Position numbers and translations under genes: made by a program. The notes below the pieces were generated by a model. That model saw only the letters and a program-made list of their open reading frames with translations, had not been told where the DNA came from and searched no databases. From Crossaster papposus (lineage: Eukaryota > Echinodermata > Asteroidea > Velatida > Solasteridae): a DNA stretch of 64,000 bases. Each line of letters begins with the position of its first letter. The first letter of the stretch is position 1. The DNA is taken from NCBI GenBank assembly GCA_037893245.1, contig JBAIAA010000648.1, positions 1,426,001-1,490,000 of the forward strand. Direction: 5' to 3'. Positions 32,775 to 44,052 of the stretch are shown here, piece by piece.

Positions 32775-34330
32775 GGCCAGGAGTGGAACCAACATCTGAA
32801 AATGGTCAGGGAGCTGCTCAACCCCCAAGGCAAGGTTCTAAACTAGACATAATCGATGGCATTATCTGCAATTCAAATTCCGGGGGTTTCTCATTCGCCC
32901 ATCTTAACGTGAGAAGCCTCACAAACAAATATATGACCATTTTAAGATTGTAATGTCTAGAAATCCATTCGACATCATCTGTCTAAACGAAACTTTTTGC
33001 GACGCCTCTGACGATGAGATAGCTCTTCCAAATTATTCTATTGTCAGAAAAGACAGGAACCGACATGGTGGCGGTGTTGCAATTTACATTCGAGATACCC
33101 TAACGTTCTCTCGTCGTGAAGATCTCGAAATAGATGATGTCGAGTGTATATGGGTTGAAATTAAGTGTAAACAAAGACAACCTGTGCTTATCAGTTCTAT
33201 TTATAGGCCTCCTTCAAGCTCTGTCGAATTTATGGGAAAACTGAGTGATATCCTTAATAAGGCCTCATGTGAATGTAAAGAAATTACTACAACTGGGGAC
33301 TTTAATTGTGATGTTTCACTTTCAGAGGAACACAATAATATGCAATCAAATCCAATTATTTCTTGTTTTAGTTTATTCCAAATGGCGCAACTCGTACATG
33401 ACCAAACACGTGTCACTGAATCCACTCAAACTACCATCGATCTCATTTTTAGTTCCCACCCAGAGCTCATAAAGGACTGTGATGTCTTACCAGTCTTAAT
33501 CAGTGATCATTATCTTGTTAATGGGCTACATAGTTGGAAAACACCAACAATGAAAGGTCGTTCAATAAATTTTCGATGTCTAAAAAATATAGACAGTGAT
33601 GCATTTACGGACGATCTCCGTATTGCACCATGGCAAGATGTTTTTGATTATTATGATGTGGATAATGCGTGGTGTATATGGTACTCCATTTTTATGAGTA
33701 TTATTAACTTCCATGCGCCAGTCAAAACAAAACGCATTCGGAGTGCCTCAGTACCGTGGCTCGATAGCGAAATTCTTAAACTTATGCGGCAGCGCGATCG
33801 TGTACACAAAATTGCAAAGCACACTGGCTTACAAATCCATTGGGATTCATACAAAAACCTGCGGAACAATGTTACTAATAAAATCCGCAGTAAAAGAGTA
33901 ATTACTACACATCCGCCATAGAAGAAAATAAAAGCAATTCATCTATGCTGTGGAAAACTCTGAACGAGGTACTCCCTTAGAAACAAAAAACTGTACCAAA
34001 TTTGATTACTTCCCCAAATGGGGAAAATATTGACGATATTGCCGACATTGCTGATACATTAAATGAACACTTTTCAACAATCGGTAAGCGTACTGCTGGA
34101 AACTACCCTTTGCGTGAACTTGAAATAGATGACAATACTGCCTTTTTTTGACGAAGTTGACGAAGATTGCGTAGTACCTAATATTACAGAAGAGTTTGTT
34201 CAAAAGCAAATATCATCCATGTCGGTTCGGAAAGCAACAGGTCCGGATGGAATTAGTGTTAACATGATTAAAATTGCTTCACCTTATATCATTAAATTGT
34301 TAACTCATATTTGTAACCTGTCTATAAGAT
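32771..34330 (+). pseudogene. LINE ORF2: endonuclease and start of RT, truncated
   Basis: The first part (32771-32953) has FSFAHLNVRSLTNKY, the first endonuclease motif, then a 2-bp insertion near 32932 breaks the frame. 32953-33921 continues with DIICLNETFC, GGGVAIYIRDTL, SIYRPPSSS, TTGDFNCDVS and VLISDHYLV, giving E, Y, D/N and SDH. After a frameshift at about 33900 come SAIEENKSNSSMLWKTLNEV, a TAG at 33978, and a further shift leads to ATGPDGISVNMIKIAS (RT motif). The text stops at THICNLSI, before any RT active site. It overlaps ORF1 by four bases. Confidence 0.85.
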
Positions 34331-34357
34331 GTCACCAAGTATACCACTTCAAAATAG
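34331..34357 (+). pseudogene. H2B: Histone H2B pseudogene, last nine codons
   Basis: Reads VTKYTTSK and stop, the conserved H2B C-terminus. With 30661-30925 it accounts for the whole gene except about codons 90-117 (REIQTAVRLLLPGELAK region), which are missing. Confidence 0.9.
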
Positions 34358-34396
34358 GGTGACCGAGGACAAAAATACAAAAAAACATTACCAAAC

Positions 34397-34436
34397 GGCT
34401 CTTTTCAGAGCCAACACAATAAAAAAAAAGAGATGT
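34397..34436 (+). terminator. Histone 3' stem-loop (H2B)
   Basis: 'ggctcttttcagagcc' at 34397-34412, identical to the H4 stem-loop, with the purine-rich 'aaaaagagatg' about 15 bp later. It confirms that the nine codons before it are the end of H2B and that the insertion split a genuine histone gene. Confidence 0.95.
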
Positions 34437-36147
34437 GACTGTCCGATTTGTGTTAATAATTCAGTCAATATTCGTAGGTTGTACAATCGTTCTTGTAGTA
34501 TTCCCGTCTTTACATTCCCTCCTGAACTTAAAAGAAGGAGAATAAAACATCAACATTAACATTCTGTCCTCGTCGCCTTTGAAAACAAATATTTGACTTG
34601 AAAAGACATGACGGGGGAAAGTATTTCCGTAGTATTTAGAGTTCAATTTTGTTACACTGTAGCTTTCCAATGATACCAACAGTATTTATGTACTTCATTT
34701 AATTACAATGATATATACCACAACAGGGCTGTCAGTACGCCTCCCAACTTTAGCAATCAAATTTTGAAAACCAAACAATAGCTTTGACCAAAACAAATAT
34801 ACGCGTACCCACCAACAACGAAATTGACAAATGGGGGTCATTGTTAATTTAGCCTCAGTAAGTCACGTAAGATTTTCAAATGGCGGCACAGCCTTTTGTT
34901 ATTCCGCACCTGTGCAGGCAGTTGTTTTTGTTCATTCAGTCGCCATTACGAGAAGTAGTCGTTTCTTGTTTGATGTATGTTTAATATACGTGTTTGTCAT
35001 ATCTCCGTTCAGAAAAATCAGTGACAGTTTTTAATGTGGTATGACGGCCGATCTGCGGCAAGCGTGGAGGCAGGTAAATCGGTAGGCTACAGGGACACAC
35101 CGTCGGAATAAAACAAATCGTCTGAGAAGTCAGGTAAGGTTTTTGGGCGCTTTTGGTTTTGCTGTTATGATTTCATCGCTTCCTCCTCCTTCCTCTTAAA
35201 AAAAGGCATGACGCAAAACATGACGCTCTTACATAATCAAGCTCTTGATTAGGGTTGAGGAAATGAATAACCGTGGATTTGTAATTGTTAACAATGTAGG
35301 GAAGATAAAAACCGTTCCGAATCAACACTTTACTAAAGATTCGTAGATACGAATCCACTGTTATTGTCCAAAGCGTTGATTCGTAGATACGAATCCACAC
35401 TTTTAACAATAGCGTGACGTCATAGCAATGGTTTAATTGTATATACTACGCGTACAAGTACGTGAATGCTATTATACCCGTGACCCAGCACATCAAATTC
35501 AAGAATAAGTCAGAAAATGACTTTCGGAGATATACATATAATAGATTGGAAATTCAATAAGCTTTGTAATGACGTCCATCAAAAGCTTGTAGCTCGTAAA
35601 TTATTGATTACGAATTACAGACTTGGGATGGGTATCATTAGAAAGCCTATAGAATGTCCAATGTTACTATGTACATATCGCGAATTGTCACTTCCCGCTT
35701 ATTTTTGATTTCGATATGCTGGGACACATAATCAGGGATTTAACAACAAACATTGGCAATGTGGTGAGTTGACATTTCGGTGTATTTACAGTGGCGAAGC
35801 GCAGTACAAAATGGCGATAATTATGATACCACTCGCATTTTCTCAGATTTTTCAAGTGACTTTTGGGTGAAAAAAAAAAATATGAGAAAGAATATTGTCG
35901 ATGTGTATGAAAATGTGTTATGAACCCCCCCCCCCCCCCCCACCCCACCTCATGAATATTGATGTAAAATAATGTGCCAACAGTTGGTAATTTATCTAAA
36001 CGGCTCTGTGAGAAGTCCATGTATTGACCCCAAATACAAAAATTAAACAAATTAAAATAATAATAATATTCGGATAGGACCAATATTCGGGGGAATCAAT
36101 TTGCATGCATATTTGCAGTGTGCCCTATTGTTTCAATATCAATCGTT
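34437..36147. other. Non-coding stretch between histone cluster and U2/ORF1 array
   Basis: No gene recognised. 'tcaggtaaggttttt' at about 35130 could be a splice donor after a 5' exon, but no exon is supported. A poly-C tract lies at 35925-35940. 'aatttgcatgcatatttgca' at about 36099 precedes the U2-like sequence. Confidence 0.4.
35338..35395. repeat. Duplicated 18-bp palindrome
   Basis: 'gattcgtagatacgaatc' occurs at 35338-35355 and again, identical, at 35378-35395. Each is a palindrome except for the two central bases. Could be a pair of protein-binding sites or a piece of a MITE. Confidence 0.7.
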
Positions 36148-36182
36148 AGCGATTCTCGGTCTTTTGGCTAAGATCATGTGTA
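36148..36182 (+). ncRNA. U2 snRNA 5'-end fragment
   Basis: 35 nt align with nucleotides 1-35 of metazoan U2 snRNA with four mismatches as I count them. The core 'cttttggctaagatca' is exact and is followed by 't-gtgta'. Similarity ends there, at or just inside the branch-site recognition segment, and the remaining 150 or so nt of U2 are absent. The LINE ORF1 start codon is 10 bp further on. It is therefore a U2 gene or pseudogene cut at a defined point by a retrotransposon, or a U2-headed retrocopy. Confidence 0.75.
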
Positions 36183-36191
36183 ACATTAACA

Positions 36192-37270
36192 ATGGCCAAC
36201 CGAGAACTTCAACGAGACCCTTCGACTTTCCTGACGACTGATGTCAAAATCGACTACGAGGCGATGTGCGAGCTGGTAGCCAAGACTGCCGGGGAGACCG
36301 ACGTCGTCTGCGTCTAGCAGCTCAACAGCAACAAATGGTTCGTCACCACCAAGACTGCAGCGGCCAAATCCAAGATGCTTCAAGCCAGCTTGGCGGTCGG
36401 ACAACAACGTGTAACGACTACACCAGTGTCCAAGAAGCTGGCTTACATCACAGTCCGTGACGCACCATTTGAACTAAGCGATGTCGGGGCCACTGGAAGC
36501 GTCACATTGGGTGGGAAAACAGCCACCGACACGCACGGGTGGAGCTGAGTCGTCCTAACCCGCCCTATGTGCGTGTCGGTGGATTTCAACTGCGGTGACA
36601 TACGACAACCAAGAACAGACATGCCCAGTTTGCGGAGCGGTCGGCCACCTGGCCGCGGGGTGCCCTACAGTTGTGTGCTACAACTTTAATAAGCCCGGTC
36701 ATCGTAGCCGAAAGTGTCCTGAACCGGTGAAATGTCGAATATGCGGGGTGACGGGGCACTACCAGCACGGTGCCGCCGTTCGTACGCCGGTCACCTGCGC
36801 GGTTCCACCCTCACCGACTCAGACAGCGACCCGCGGCCAGTGAGACCGTTCAGACCACCCTGGGCCTGTCTCAACCCTGATACCACCGTGAATGAGACCA
36901 GGCACCCGCGGACGACTACCGCACCACCCCGGGATGCATCAGTCCGGCCCAAGACCCACCCCACCCCGGCACCCCGGACCACAGCACCCCGGACCACGAC
37001 AACCCACCCCAAGGAGACGACAACCCACCCAAAGGAGACGACAAGAACACTCCGAATTGTCCCAGCACCCCGCCGAAACGACCATCCACAGCAGGCACAC
37101 CCGTCGCAGCTGTCACCAAGCCAGCCCGTACACCCAACATTCAACACCGAGTTGTACCCCGGCCATGGAGAGTTCCACAACGGACAGTGAGTGAGCTACA
37201 TCAACGGCACCAACATTTCCGATTACTCCATGGCCTACCACCTGCGGAACTCGTCGGGTGTGCCCCGCGA
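36192..37270 (+). pseudogene. LINE ORF1 start and first repeat unit (U1), degenerate
   Basis: The ATG at 36192 starts MANRELQRDPSTFLTTDVK, found only here, then joins DYEAMCELVAKTAGETDVVC at 36253, where unit U1 begins. U1 is 1018 bp: it lacks 49 bp after GAACTAAGCGATGTC (36472-36486), with 'gtc' microhomology, and has TAG in place of Gln (36317). It preserves CPVCGAVGHLAAGC (knuckle 1) and CRICGVTGHY (start of knuckle 3). Because it carries the unique N-terminus, U1 marks the original position of ORF1; the array to its right derives from this internal segment. Confidence 0.8.
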
Positions 37271-38074
37271 ACTACGAGGCGATGTGCGAGCTGGTAGCCA
37301 AGACTGCCGGGGAGACCGACGTCGTCTGCGTCCAGCAGCTCAACAGCAACAAATGGTTCGTCACCACCAAGACTGCAGCGGCCAAATTTCAACTGCGTGT
37401 GACGTACGACAACCAAGAACAGACATGCCCAGTTTACGGAGCGGTCGGCCACCTGGCCGCGGGGTGCCCTACAGTTGTGTGCTACAACTTTAATAAGCCC
37501 GGTCATCGTAGCCGAAAGTGTCCTGAACCGGTGAAATGTCGAATATGCGGGGTGACGGGGCACTACACAGCACGGTGCCCCGTTCCTACGCCGGTTACCT
37601 GCGCGGTTCGACCCTCAACGACTCAGACAGCGACCCGCGGCCAGTGAGACCGTTCAGACCACCCTGGGCCTGTCTCGAACCTGCTACCACCGTGAATAAG
37701 ACCCGGCACCCGCAGACGACTACCGCACCACCCCGGGATGCATCAGTCCGGCCCAAGACCCACCCCACCCCGGCACCCCGGCCCCCAGCACCCCGGACCA
37801 CGACAACCCACCCCAAGGAGACGACAACCCACCCAAAGGAGACGACAAGAACACTCTGAATTGTCCCAGCACCCGGCCGAAACGACCATCCACAGCAGGC
37901 ACACCCGTCGCAGCTGTCACCAAGCCAGCCCGTACACCCAACATTCAACACCGAGTTGTACCCCGGGCATGGAGAGTTCCACAACGGACAGTGAGTCAGC
38001 TACATCAACGACACCAACATTTCCGATTACTCCATGGCCTACCACCTGCGGAACTCGTCGGGTGTGCCCCGCGA
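37271..38074 (+). repeat. Repeat unit U2 with in-frame 264-bp deletion
   Basis: 804 bp: joins 'gcggccaaat' directly to 'ttcaactgcg', losing 264 bp (88 codons) of the RRM-like region with 'at' microhomology. The frame is kept across the deletion. Together with U1 this makes the left edge of the array the most damaged part. Confidence 0.9.
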
Positions 38075-41000
38075 ACTACGAGGCGATGTGCGAGCTGGTA
38101 GCCAGGACTGCCGGGGAGACCGACGTCGTCTGCGTCCAGCAGCTCAACAGCAACAAATGGTTCTTCACCACCAAGACTGCAGCGGCCAAATCCAAGATGC
38201 TTCAAGCCAGCTTGGCGGTCGGACAACAACGTGTAACGACTACACCAGTGTCCAAGAAGCTGGCTTACATCACAGTCCGTGACGCACCATTTGAACTAAG
38301 CGATGTCACCATCTCCTCGGCATTGTCTCCATACGGGAAGGTGTTCGGGGTGCGTCGGGGCCACTGGCAGCGTCACCTTGGGTGGGAAAACAGCCATCGA
38401 CACGCACGGGTGGAGCTGAGTCGTCCTAACCCGCCCTATGTGCGTGTCGGTGGATTTCAACTGCGTGTGACATACGACAACCAAGAACAGACATGCCCAG
38501 TTTACGGAGCGGTCGGCCACCTGGCCGCGGGGTGCCCTACAGTTGTGTGCTACAACTTTAATAAGCCCGGTCATCGTAGCCAAAAGTGTCCTGAACCGGT
38601 GAAATGTCGAATATGCGGGGTGACGGGGCACTACGCAGCACGGTGCCCCGTTCGTACGCCGGTCACCTGCGCGGTTCGACCCTCAACGACTCAGACAGCG
38701 ACCCGCGGCCAATGAGACCGTTCAGACCACACTGGGCCTGTCTCGAACCTGCTACCACCGTGAATGAGACCAGGCACCCGCAGACGACTACCGCACCACC
38801 CGGGATGCATCAGTCCGGCTCAAGACCCACCCCACCCCTGCACCCCGGCCCCCAGCACCCCGGACCACGACAACCCACCCCAAGGAGACGACAACCCACC
38901 CAAAGGAGACGACAAGAACACTCCGAATTGTCCCAGCACCCGGCCGAAACGACCATCCACAGCAGGCACACCCGTCGCAGCTGTCACCAAGCCAGCCCGT
39001 ACACCCAACATTCAACACCGAGTTGTACCCCGGCCATGGAGAGTTCCACAACGGACAGTGAGTCAGCTACATCAACGGCACCAACATTTCCGATTACTCC
39101 ATGGCCTACCACCTGCGGAACTCGTCGGGTGTGCCCCGCGAACTACGAGGCGATGTGCGAGCTGGTAGCCAAGTCTGCCGGGGAGACCGACGTCGTCTGC
39201 GTCCAGCAGCTCAACAGCAACAAATGGTTCGTCACCACCAAGACTGCAGCGGCCAAATCCCAGATGCTTCAAGCCAGCCTGGCGGTCGGACAACAACGTG
39301 TAACGACTACACCAGTGTCCAAGAAGCTGGCTTACATCACAGTCCGTGACGCACCATTTGAACTAAGCGATGTCACCATCTCCTTGGCATTGTCTCCATA
39401 CGGGAAGGTGTTCGGGATGCGTCGGGCCCACTGGCAGCGTCACCTTGGGTGGGAAAACAGCCATCGACACGCACGGGTGGAGCTGAGTCGTCCTAACCCG
39501 TCCTATGTGCGTGTCGGTGGATTTCAACTGCGGGTGACATACGACAACCAAGAACAGACATGCCGAGTTTGCAGAGCGGTCGTCCACCTGGCCGCGAGGT
39601 GCCCTACAGTTGTGTGCTACAACTTTAATAAGCCCGGTCATCGTAGCCAAAAGTGTCCTGAACCGGTGAAATGTCGAATATGCGGGTTGACGGGGCACTA
39701 CGCAGCACGGTGCCCCGTTCGTACGCCGGTCACCTGCGCGGTTCGACCCTCAACGACTCAGACAGCGACCCGCGGCCAGTGAGACCGTTCAGACCACACT
39801 GGGCCTGTCTCGAACCTGCTACCACCGTGAATAAGACCCGGCACCCGCAGACGACTACAGCACCACCCCGGGATGCATCAGTCCGGCCCAAGACCCACCC
39901 CACCCCGGCACCCCGGACCACAGCACACCGGACCACGACAACCCACCCCAAGGAGACGACAACCCACCCAAAGGTGACGACAAGAACACTCCGAATTGTC
40001 CCAGCACCCCGCCGAAACGACCATCCACAGCAGGCACACCCGTCGCAGCTGTCACCAAGCCAGCCCGTACACCCAACATTCAACACCGAGTTGTACCCCG
40101 GGCATGGAGAGTTCCACAACGGACAGTGAGTCAGCTACATCAACGACACCAACATTTCCGATTACTCCATGGCCTACCACCTGCGGAACTCGTCGGGTGT
40201 GCCCCGCGAACTACGAGGCGATGTGCGAGCTGGTAGCCAGGACTGCCGGGGAGACCGACGTCGTCTGCGTCCAGCAGCTCAACAGCAACAAATGGTTCTT
40301 CACCACCAAGACTGCAGCGGCCAAATCCAAGATGCTTCAAGCCAGCTTGGCGGTCGGACAACAACGTGTAACGACTACACCAGTGTCCAAGAAGCTGGCT
40401 TACATCACAGTCCGTGACGCACCATTTGAACTAAGCGATGTCACCATCTCCTCGGCATTGTCTCCATACGGGAAGGTGTTCGGGGTGCGTCGGGGCCACT
40501 GGCAGCGTCACCTTGGGTGGGAAAACAGCCATCGACACGCACGGGTGGAGCTGAGTCGTCCTAACCCGCCCTATGTGCGTGTCGGTGGATTTCAACTGCG
40601 TGTGACATACGACAACCAAGAACAGACATGCCCAGTTTACGGAGCGGTCGGCCACCTGGCCGCGGGGTGCCCTACAGTTGTGTGCTACAACTTTAATAAG
40701 CCCGGTCATCGTAGCCAAAAGTGTCCTGAACCGGTGAAATGTCGAATATGCGGGGTGACGGGGCACTACGCAGCACGGTGCCCCGTTCGTACGCCGGTCA
40801 CCTGCGCGGTTCGACCCTCAACGACTCAGACAGCGACCCGCGGCCAATGAGACCGTTCAGACCACACTGGGCCTGTCTCGAACCTGCTACCACCGTGAAT
40901 GAGACCAGGCACCCGCAGACGACTACCGCACCACCCGGGATGCATCAGTCCGGCTCAAGACCCACCCCACCCCTGCACCCCGGCCCCCAGCACCCCGGAC

Positions 41001-42343
41001 CACGACAACCCACCCCAAGGAGACGACAACCCACCCAAAGGAGACGACAAGAACACTCCGAATTGTCCCAGCACCCGGCCGAAACGACCATCCACAGCAG
41101 GCACACCCGTCGCAGCTGTCACCAAGCCAGCCCGTACACCCAACATTCAACACCGAGTTGTACCCCGGCCATGGAGAGTTCCACAACGGACAGTGAGTCA
41201 GCTACATCAACGGCACCAACATTTCCGATTACTCCATGGCCTACCACCTGCGGAACTCGTCGGGTGTGCCCCGCGAACTACGAGGCGATGTGCGAGCTGG
41301 TAGCCAAGACTGCCGGGGAGACCGACGTCGTCTGCGTCCAGCAGCTCAACAGCAACAAATGGTTCGTCACCACCAAGACTGCAGCGGCCAAATCCCAGAT
41401 GCTTCAAGCCAGCCTGGCGGTCGGACAACAACGTGTAACGACTACACCAGTGTCCAAGAAGCTGGCTTACATCACAGTCCGTGACGCACCATTTGAACTA
41501 AGCGATGTCACCATCTCCTTGGCATTGTCTCCATACGGGAAGGTGTTCGGGATGCGTCGGGCCCACTGGCAGCGTCACCTTGGGTGGGAAAACAGCCATC
41601 GACACGCACGGGTGGAGCTGAGTCGTCCTAACCCGTCCTATGTGCGTGTCGGTGGATTTCAACTGCGGGTGACATACGACAACCAAGAACAGACATGCCG
41701 AGTTTGCAGAGCGGTCGTCCACCTGGCCGCGAGGTGCCCTACAGTTGTGTGCTACAACTTTAATAAGCCCGGTCATCGTAGCCAAAAGTGTCCTGAACCG
41801 GTGAAATGTCGAATATGCGGGGTGACGGGGCACTACGCAGCACGGTGCCCCGTTCGTACGCCGGTCACCTGCGCGGTTCGACCCTCAACGACTCAGACAG
41901 CGACCCGCGGCCAATGAGACCGTTCAGACCACACTGGGCCTGTCTCGAACCTGCTACCACCGTGAATGAGACCAGGCACCCGCAGACGACTACCGCACCA
42001 CCCGGGATGCATCAGTCCGGCTCAAGACCCACCCCACCCCTGCACCCCGGCCCCCAGCACCCCGGACCACGACAACCCACCCCAAGGAGACGACAACCCA
42101 CCCAAAGGAGACGACAAGAACACTCCGAATTGTCCCAGCACCCGGCCGAAACGACCATCCACAGCAGGCACACCCGTCGCAGCTGTCACCAAGCCAGCCC
42201 GTACACCCAACATTCAACACCGAGTTGTACCCCGGCCATGGAGAGTTCCACAACGGACAGTGAGTCAGCTACATCAACGGCACCAACATTTCCGATTACT
42301 CCATGGCCTACCACCTGCGGAACTCGTCGGGTGTGCCCCGCGA
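38075..42343 (+). repeat. Duplicated dimer U3-U4 / U5-U6 (2135-bp period)
   Basis: 38075-40209 and 40210-42343 are nearly identical two-unit blocks, each class B then A. Both contain the same 392-codon frame (38604-39782 and 40739-41917). They diverge in the Pro-rich tail of the second unit, where U4 carries 'gaataagacc' and 'ccaccccggg' but U6 carries 'gaatgagacc' and 'ccacccggg', so conversion tracts are mixed. Confidence 0.8.
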
Positions 42344-44052
42344 ACTACGAGGCGATGTGCGAGCTGGTAGCCAAGACTGCCGGGGAGACCGACGTCGTCT
42401 GCGTCCAGCAGCTCAACAGCAACAAATGGTTCGTCACCACCAAGACTGCAGCTGCCAAATCCCAGATGCTTCAAGCCAGCCTGGCGGTCGGACAACAACG
42501 TGTAACGACTACACCAGTGTCCAAGAAGCTGGCTTACATCACAGTCCGTGACGCATCATTTGAACTAAGCGATGTCACCATCTCCTTGGCATTGTCTCCA
42601 TACGGGAAGGTGTTCGGGATGCGTCGGGGCCACTGGCAGCGTCACCTTGGGTGGGAAAACAGCCATCGACACGCACGGGTGGAGCTGAGTCGTCCTAACC
42701 CGTCCTATGTGCGTGTCGGTGGATTTCAACTGCGGGTGACATACGACAACCAAGAACAGACATGCCGAGTTTGCAGAGCGGTCGTCCACCTGGCCGCGAG
42801 GTGCCCTACAGTTGTGTGCTACAACTTTAATAAGCCCGGTCATCGTAGCCGAAAGGGTCCTGAACCGGTGAAATGTCGAATATGCGGGGTGACGGGGCAC
42901 TACGCAGCACGGTGCGCCCGTTCGTACGCCGGTCACCTGCGCGGTTCGACCCTCACCGACTCAGACAGCGACCCGCGGCCAGTGAGACCGTTCAGACCAC
43001 CCTGGGCCTGTCTCAACCCTGATACCACCGTGAATGAGACCAGGCACCCGCAGACGACTACCGCACCACCCGGGATGCATCAGTCCGGCCCAAGACCCAC
43101 CCCACCCCTGCACCCCGGACCACAGCACACCGGACCACGACAACCCACCCCAAGGAGACGACAACCCACCCAAAGGAGACGACAAGAACACTCTGAATTG
43201 TCCCAGCACCCGGCCGAAACGACCATCCACAGCAGGCACACCCGTCGCAGCTGTCACCAAGCCAGCCCGTACACCCAACATTCAACACCGAGTTGTACCC
43301 CGGGCATGGAGAGTTCCACAACGGACAGTGAGTCAGCTACATCAACGACACCAACATTTCCGATTACTCCATGGCCTACCACCTGCGGAACTCGTCGGGT
43401 GTGCCCCGCGAACTACGAGGCGATGTGCGAGCTGGTAGCCAGGACTGCCGGGGAGACCGACGTCGTCTGCGTCCAGCAGCTCAACAGCAACAAATGGTTC
43501 TTCACCACCAAGACTGCAGCGGCCAAATCCAAGATGCTTCAAGCCAGCTTGGCGGTCGGACAACAACGTGTAACGACTACACCAGTGTCCAAGAAGCTGG
43601 CTTACATCACAGTCCGTGACGCACCATTTGAACTAAGCGATGTCACCATCTCCTCGGCATTGTCTCCATACGGGAAGGTGTTCGGGGTGCGTCGGGGCCA
43701 CTGGCAGCGTCACCTTGGGTGGGAAAACAGCCATCGACACGCACGGGTGGAGCTGAGTCGTCCTAACCCGCCCTATGTGCGTGTCGGTGGATTTCAACTG
43801 CGTGTGACATACGACAACCAAGAACAGACATGCCCAGTTTACGGAGCGGTCGGCCACCTGGCCGCGGGGTGCCCTACAGTTGTGTGCTACAACTTTAATA
43901 AGCCCGGTCATCGTAGCCAAAAGTGTCCTGAACCGGTGAAATGTCGAATATGCGGGGTGACGGGGCACTACGCAGCACGGTGCCCCGTTCGTACGCCGGT
44001 CACCTGCGCGGTTCGACCCTCAACGACTCAGACAGCGACCCGCGGCCAATGA
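41806..44052 (+). CDS. 748-codon ORF spanning unit borders, two ORF1 modules in one frame
   Basis: Residues 1-20 are read in a non-native frame. From about residue 21 the native frame runs through the Pro-rich tail, then module 1 (about 178-375, class A: RRM-like, then knuckle 1 CRVCRAVVHLAARC at 320, third knuckle CRICGVTGHYAARC), a second Pro-rich tail and module 2 (about 534-728, class B) before stopping at GQ*. The middle knuckle reads CYNFNKPGH with Phe for the second Cys in all units, and here its last Cys is Gly. The read-through exists because this A unit has 'gtgcgcccg', which keeps the native frame, and the unit junction is in frame. There is no evidence of transcription or of a promoter. 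It may be only a by-product of amplification. Confidence 0.5.
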   Translation: MSNMRGDGALRSTVPRSYAGHLRGSTLNDSDSDPRPMRPFRPHWACLEPATTVNETRHPQTTTAPPGMHQSGSRPTPPLHPGPQHPGPRQPTPRRRQPTQRRRQEHSELSQHPAETTIHSRHTRRSCHQASPYTQHSTPSCTPAMESSTTDSESATSTAPTFPITPWPTTCGTRRVCPANYEAMCELVAKTAGETDVVCVQQLNSNKWFVTTKTAAAKSQMLQASLAVGQQRVTTTPVSKKLAYITVRDASFELSDVTISLALSPYGKVFGMRRGHWQRHLGWENSHRHARVELSRPNPSYVRVGGFQLRVTYDNQEQTCRVCRAVVHLAARCPTVVCYNFNKPGHRSRKGPEPVKCRICGVTGHYAARCARSYAGHLRGSTLTDSDSDPRPVRPFRPPWACLNPDTTVNETRHPQTTTAPPGMHQSGPRPTPPLHPGPQHTGPRQPTPRRRQPTQRRRQEHSELSQHPAETTIHSRHTRRSCHQASPYTQHSTPSCTPGMESSTTDSESATSTTPTFPITPWPTTCGTRRVCPANYEAMCELVARTAGETDVVCVQQLNSNKWFFTTKTAAAKSKMLQASLAVGQQRVTTTPVSKKLAYITVRDAPFELSDVTISSALSPYGKVFGVRRGHWQRHLGWENSHRHARVELSRPNPPYVRVGGFQLRVTYDNQEQTCPVYGAVGHLAAGCPTVVCYNFNKPGHRSQKCPEPVKCRICGVTGHYAARCPVRTPVTCAVRPSTTQTATRGQ

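Larger units (their letters stand above)
30926..34330 (+). mobile_element. CR1-group LINE fragment inside H2B, truncated at its 3' end
   Basis: The element occupies 3405 bp between the two pieces of H2B. It contains a complete ORF1 starting at the very border and an ORF2 that stops soon after the first RT motifs. LINEs usually lose their 5' end, so a copy with an intact 5' ORF and a missing 3' half must have lost it after insertion. About 27 codons of H2B next to the same border are missing too, so one deletion probably removed the 3' half of the LINE and the adjoining H2B codons. Confidence 0.85.

Noticed and set aside
36099-36120. Octamer-like 'atttgcat' as U2 distal promoter element
   Set aside because: It lies only about 30-50 bp before the U2 start, where a proximal element is expected, and the distal element normally sits much further upstream; too short to support a call.
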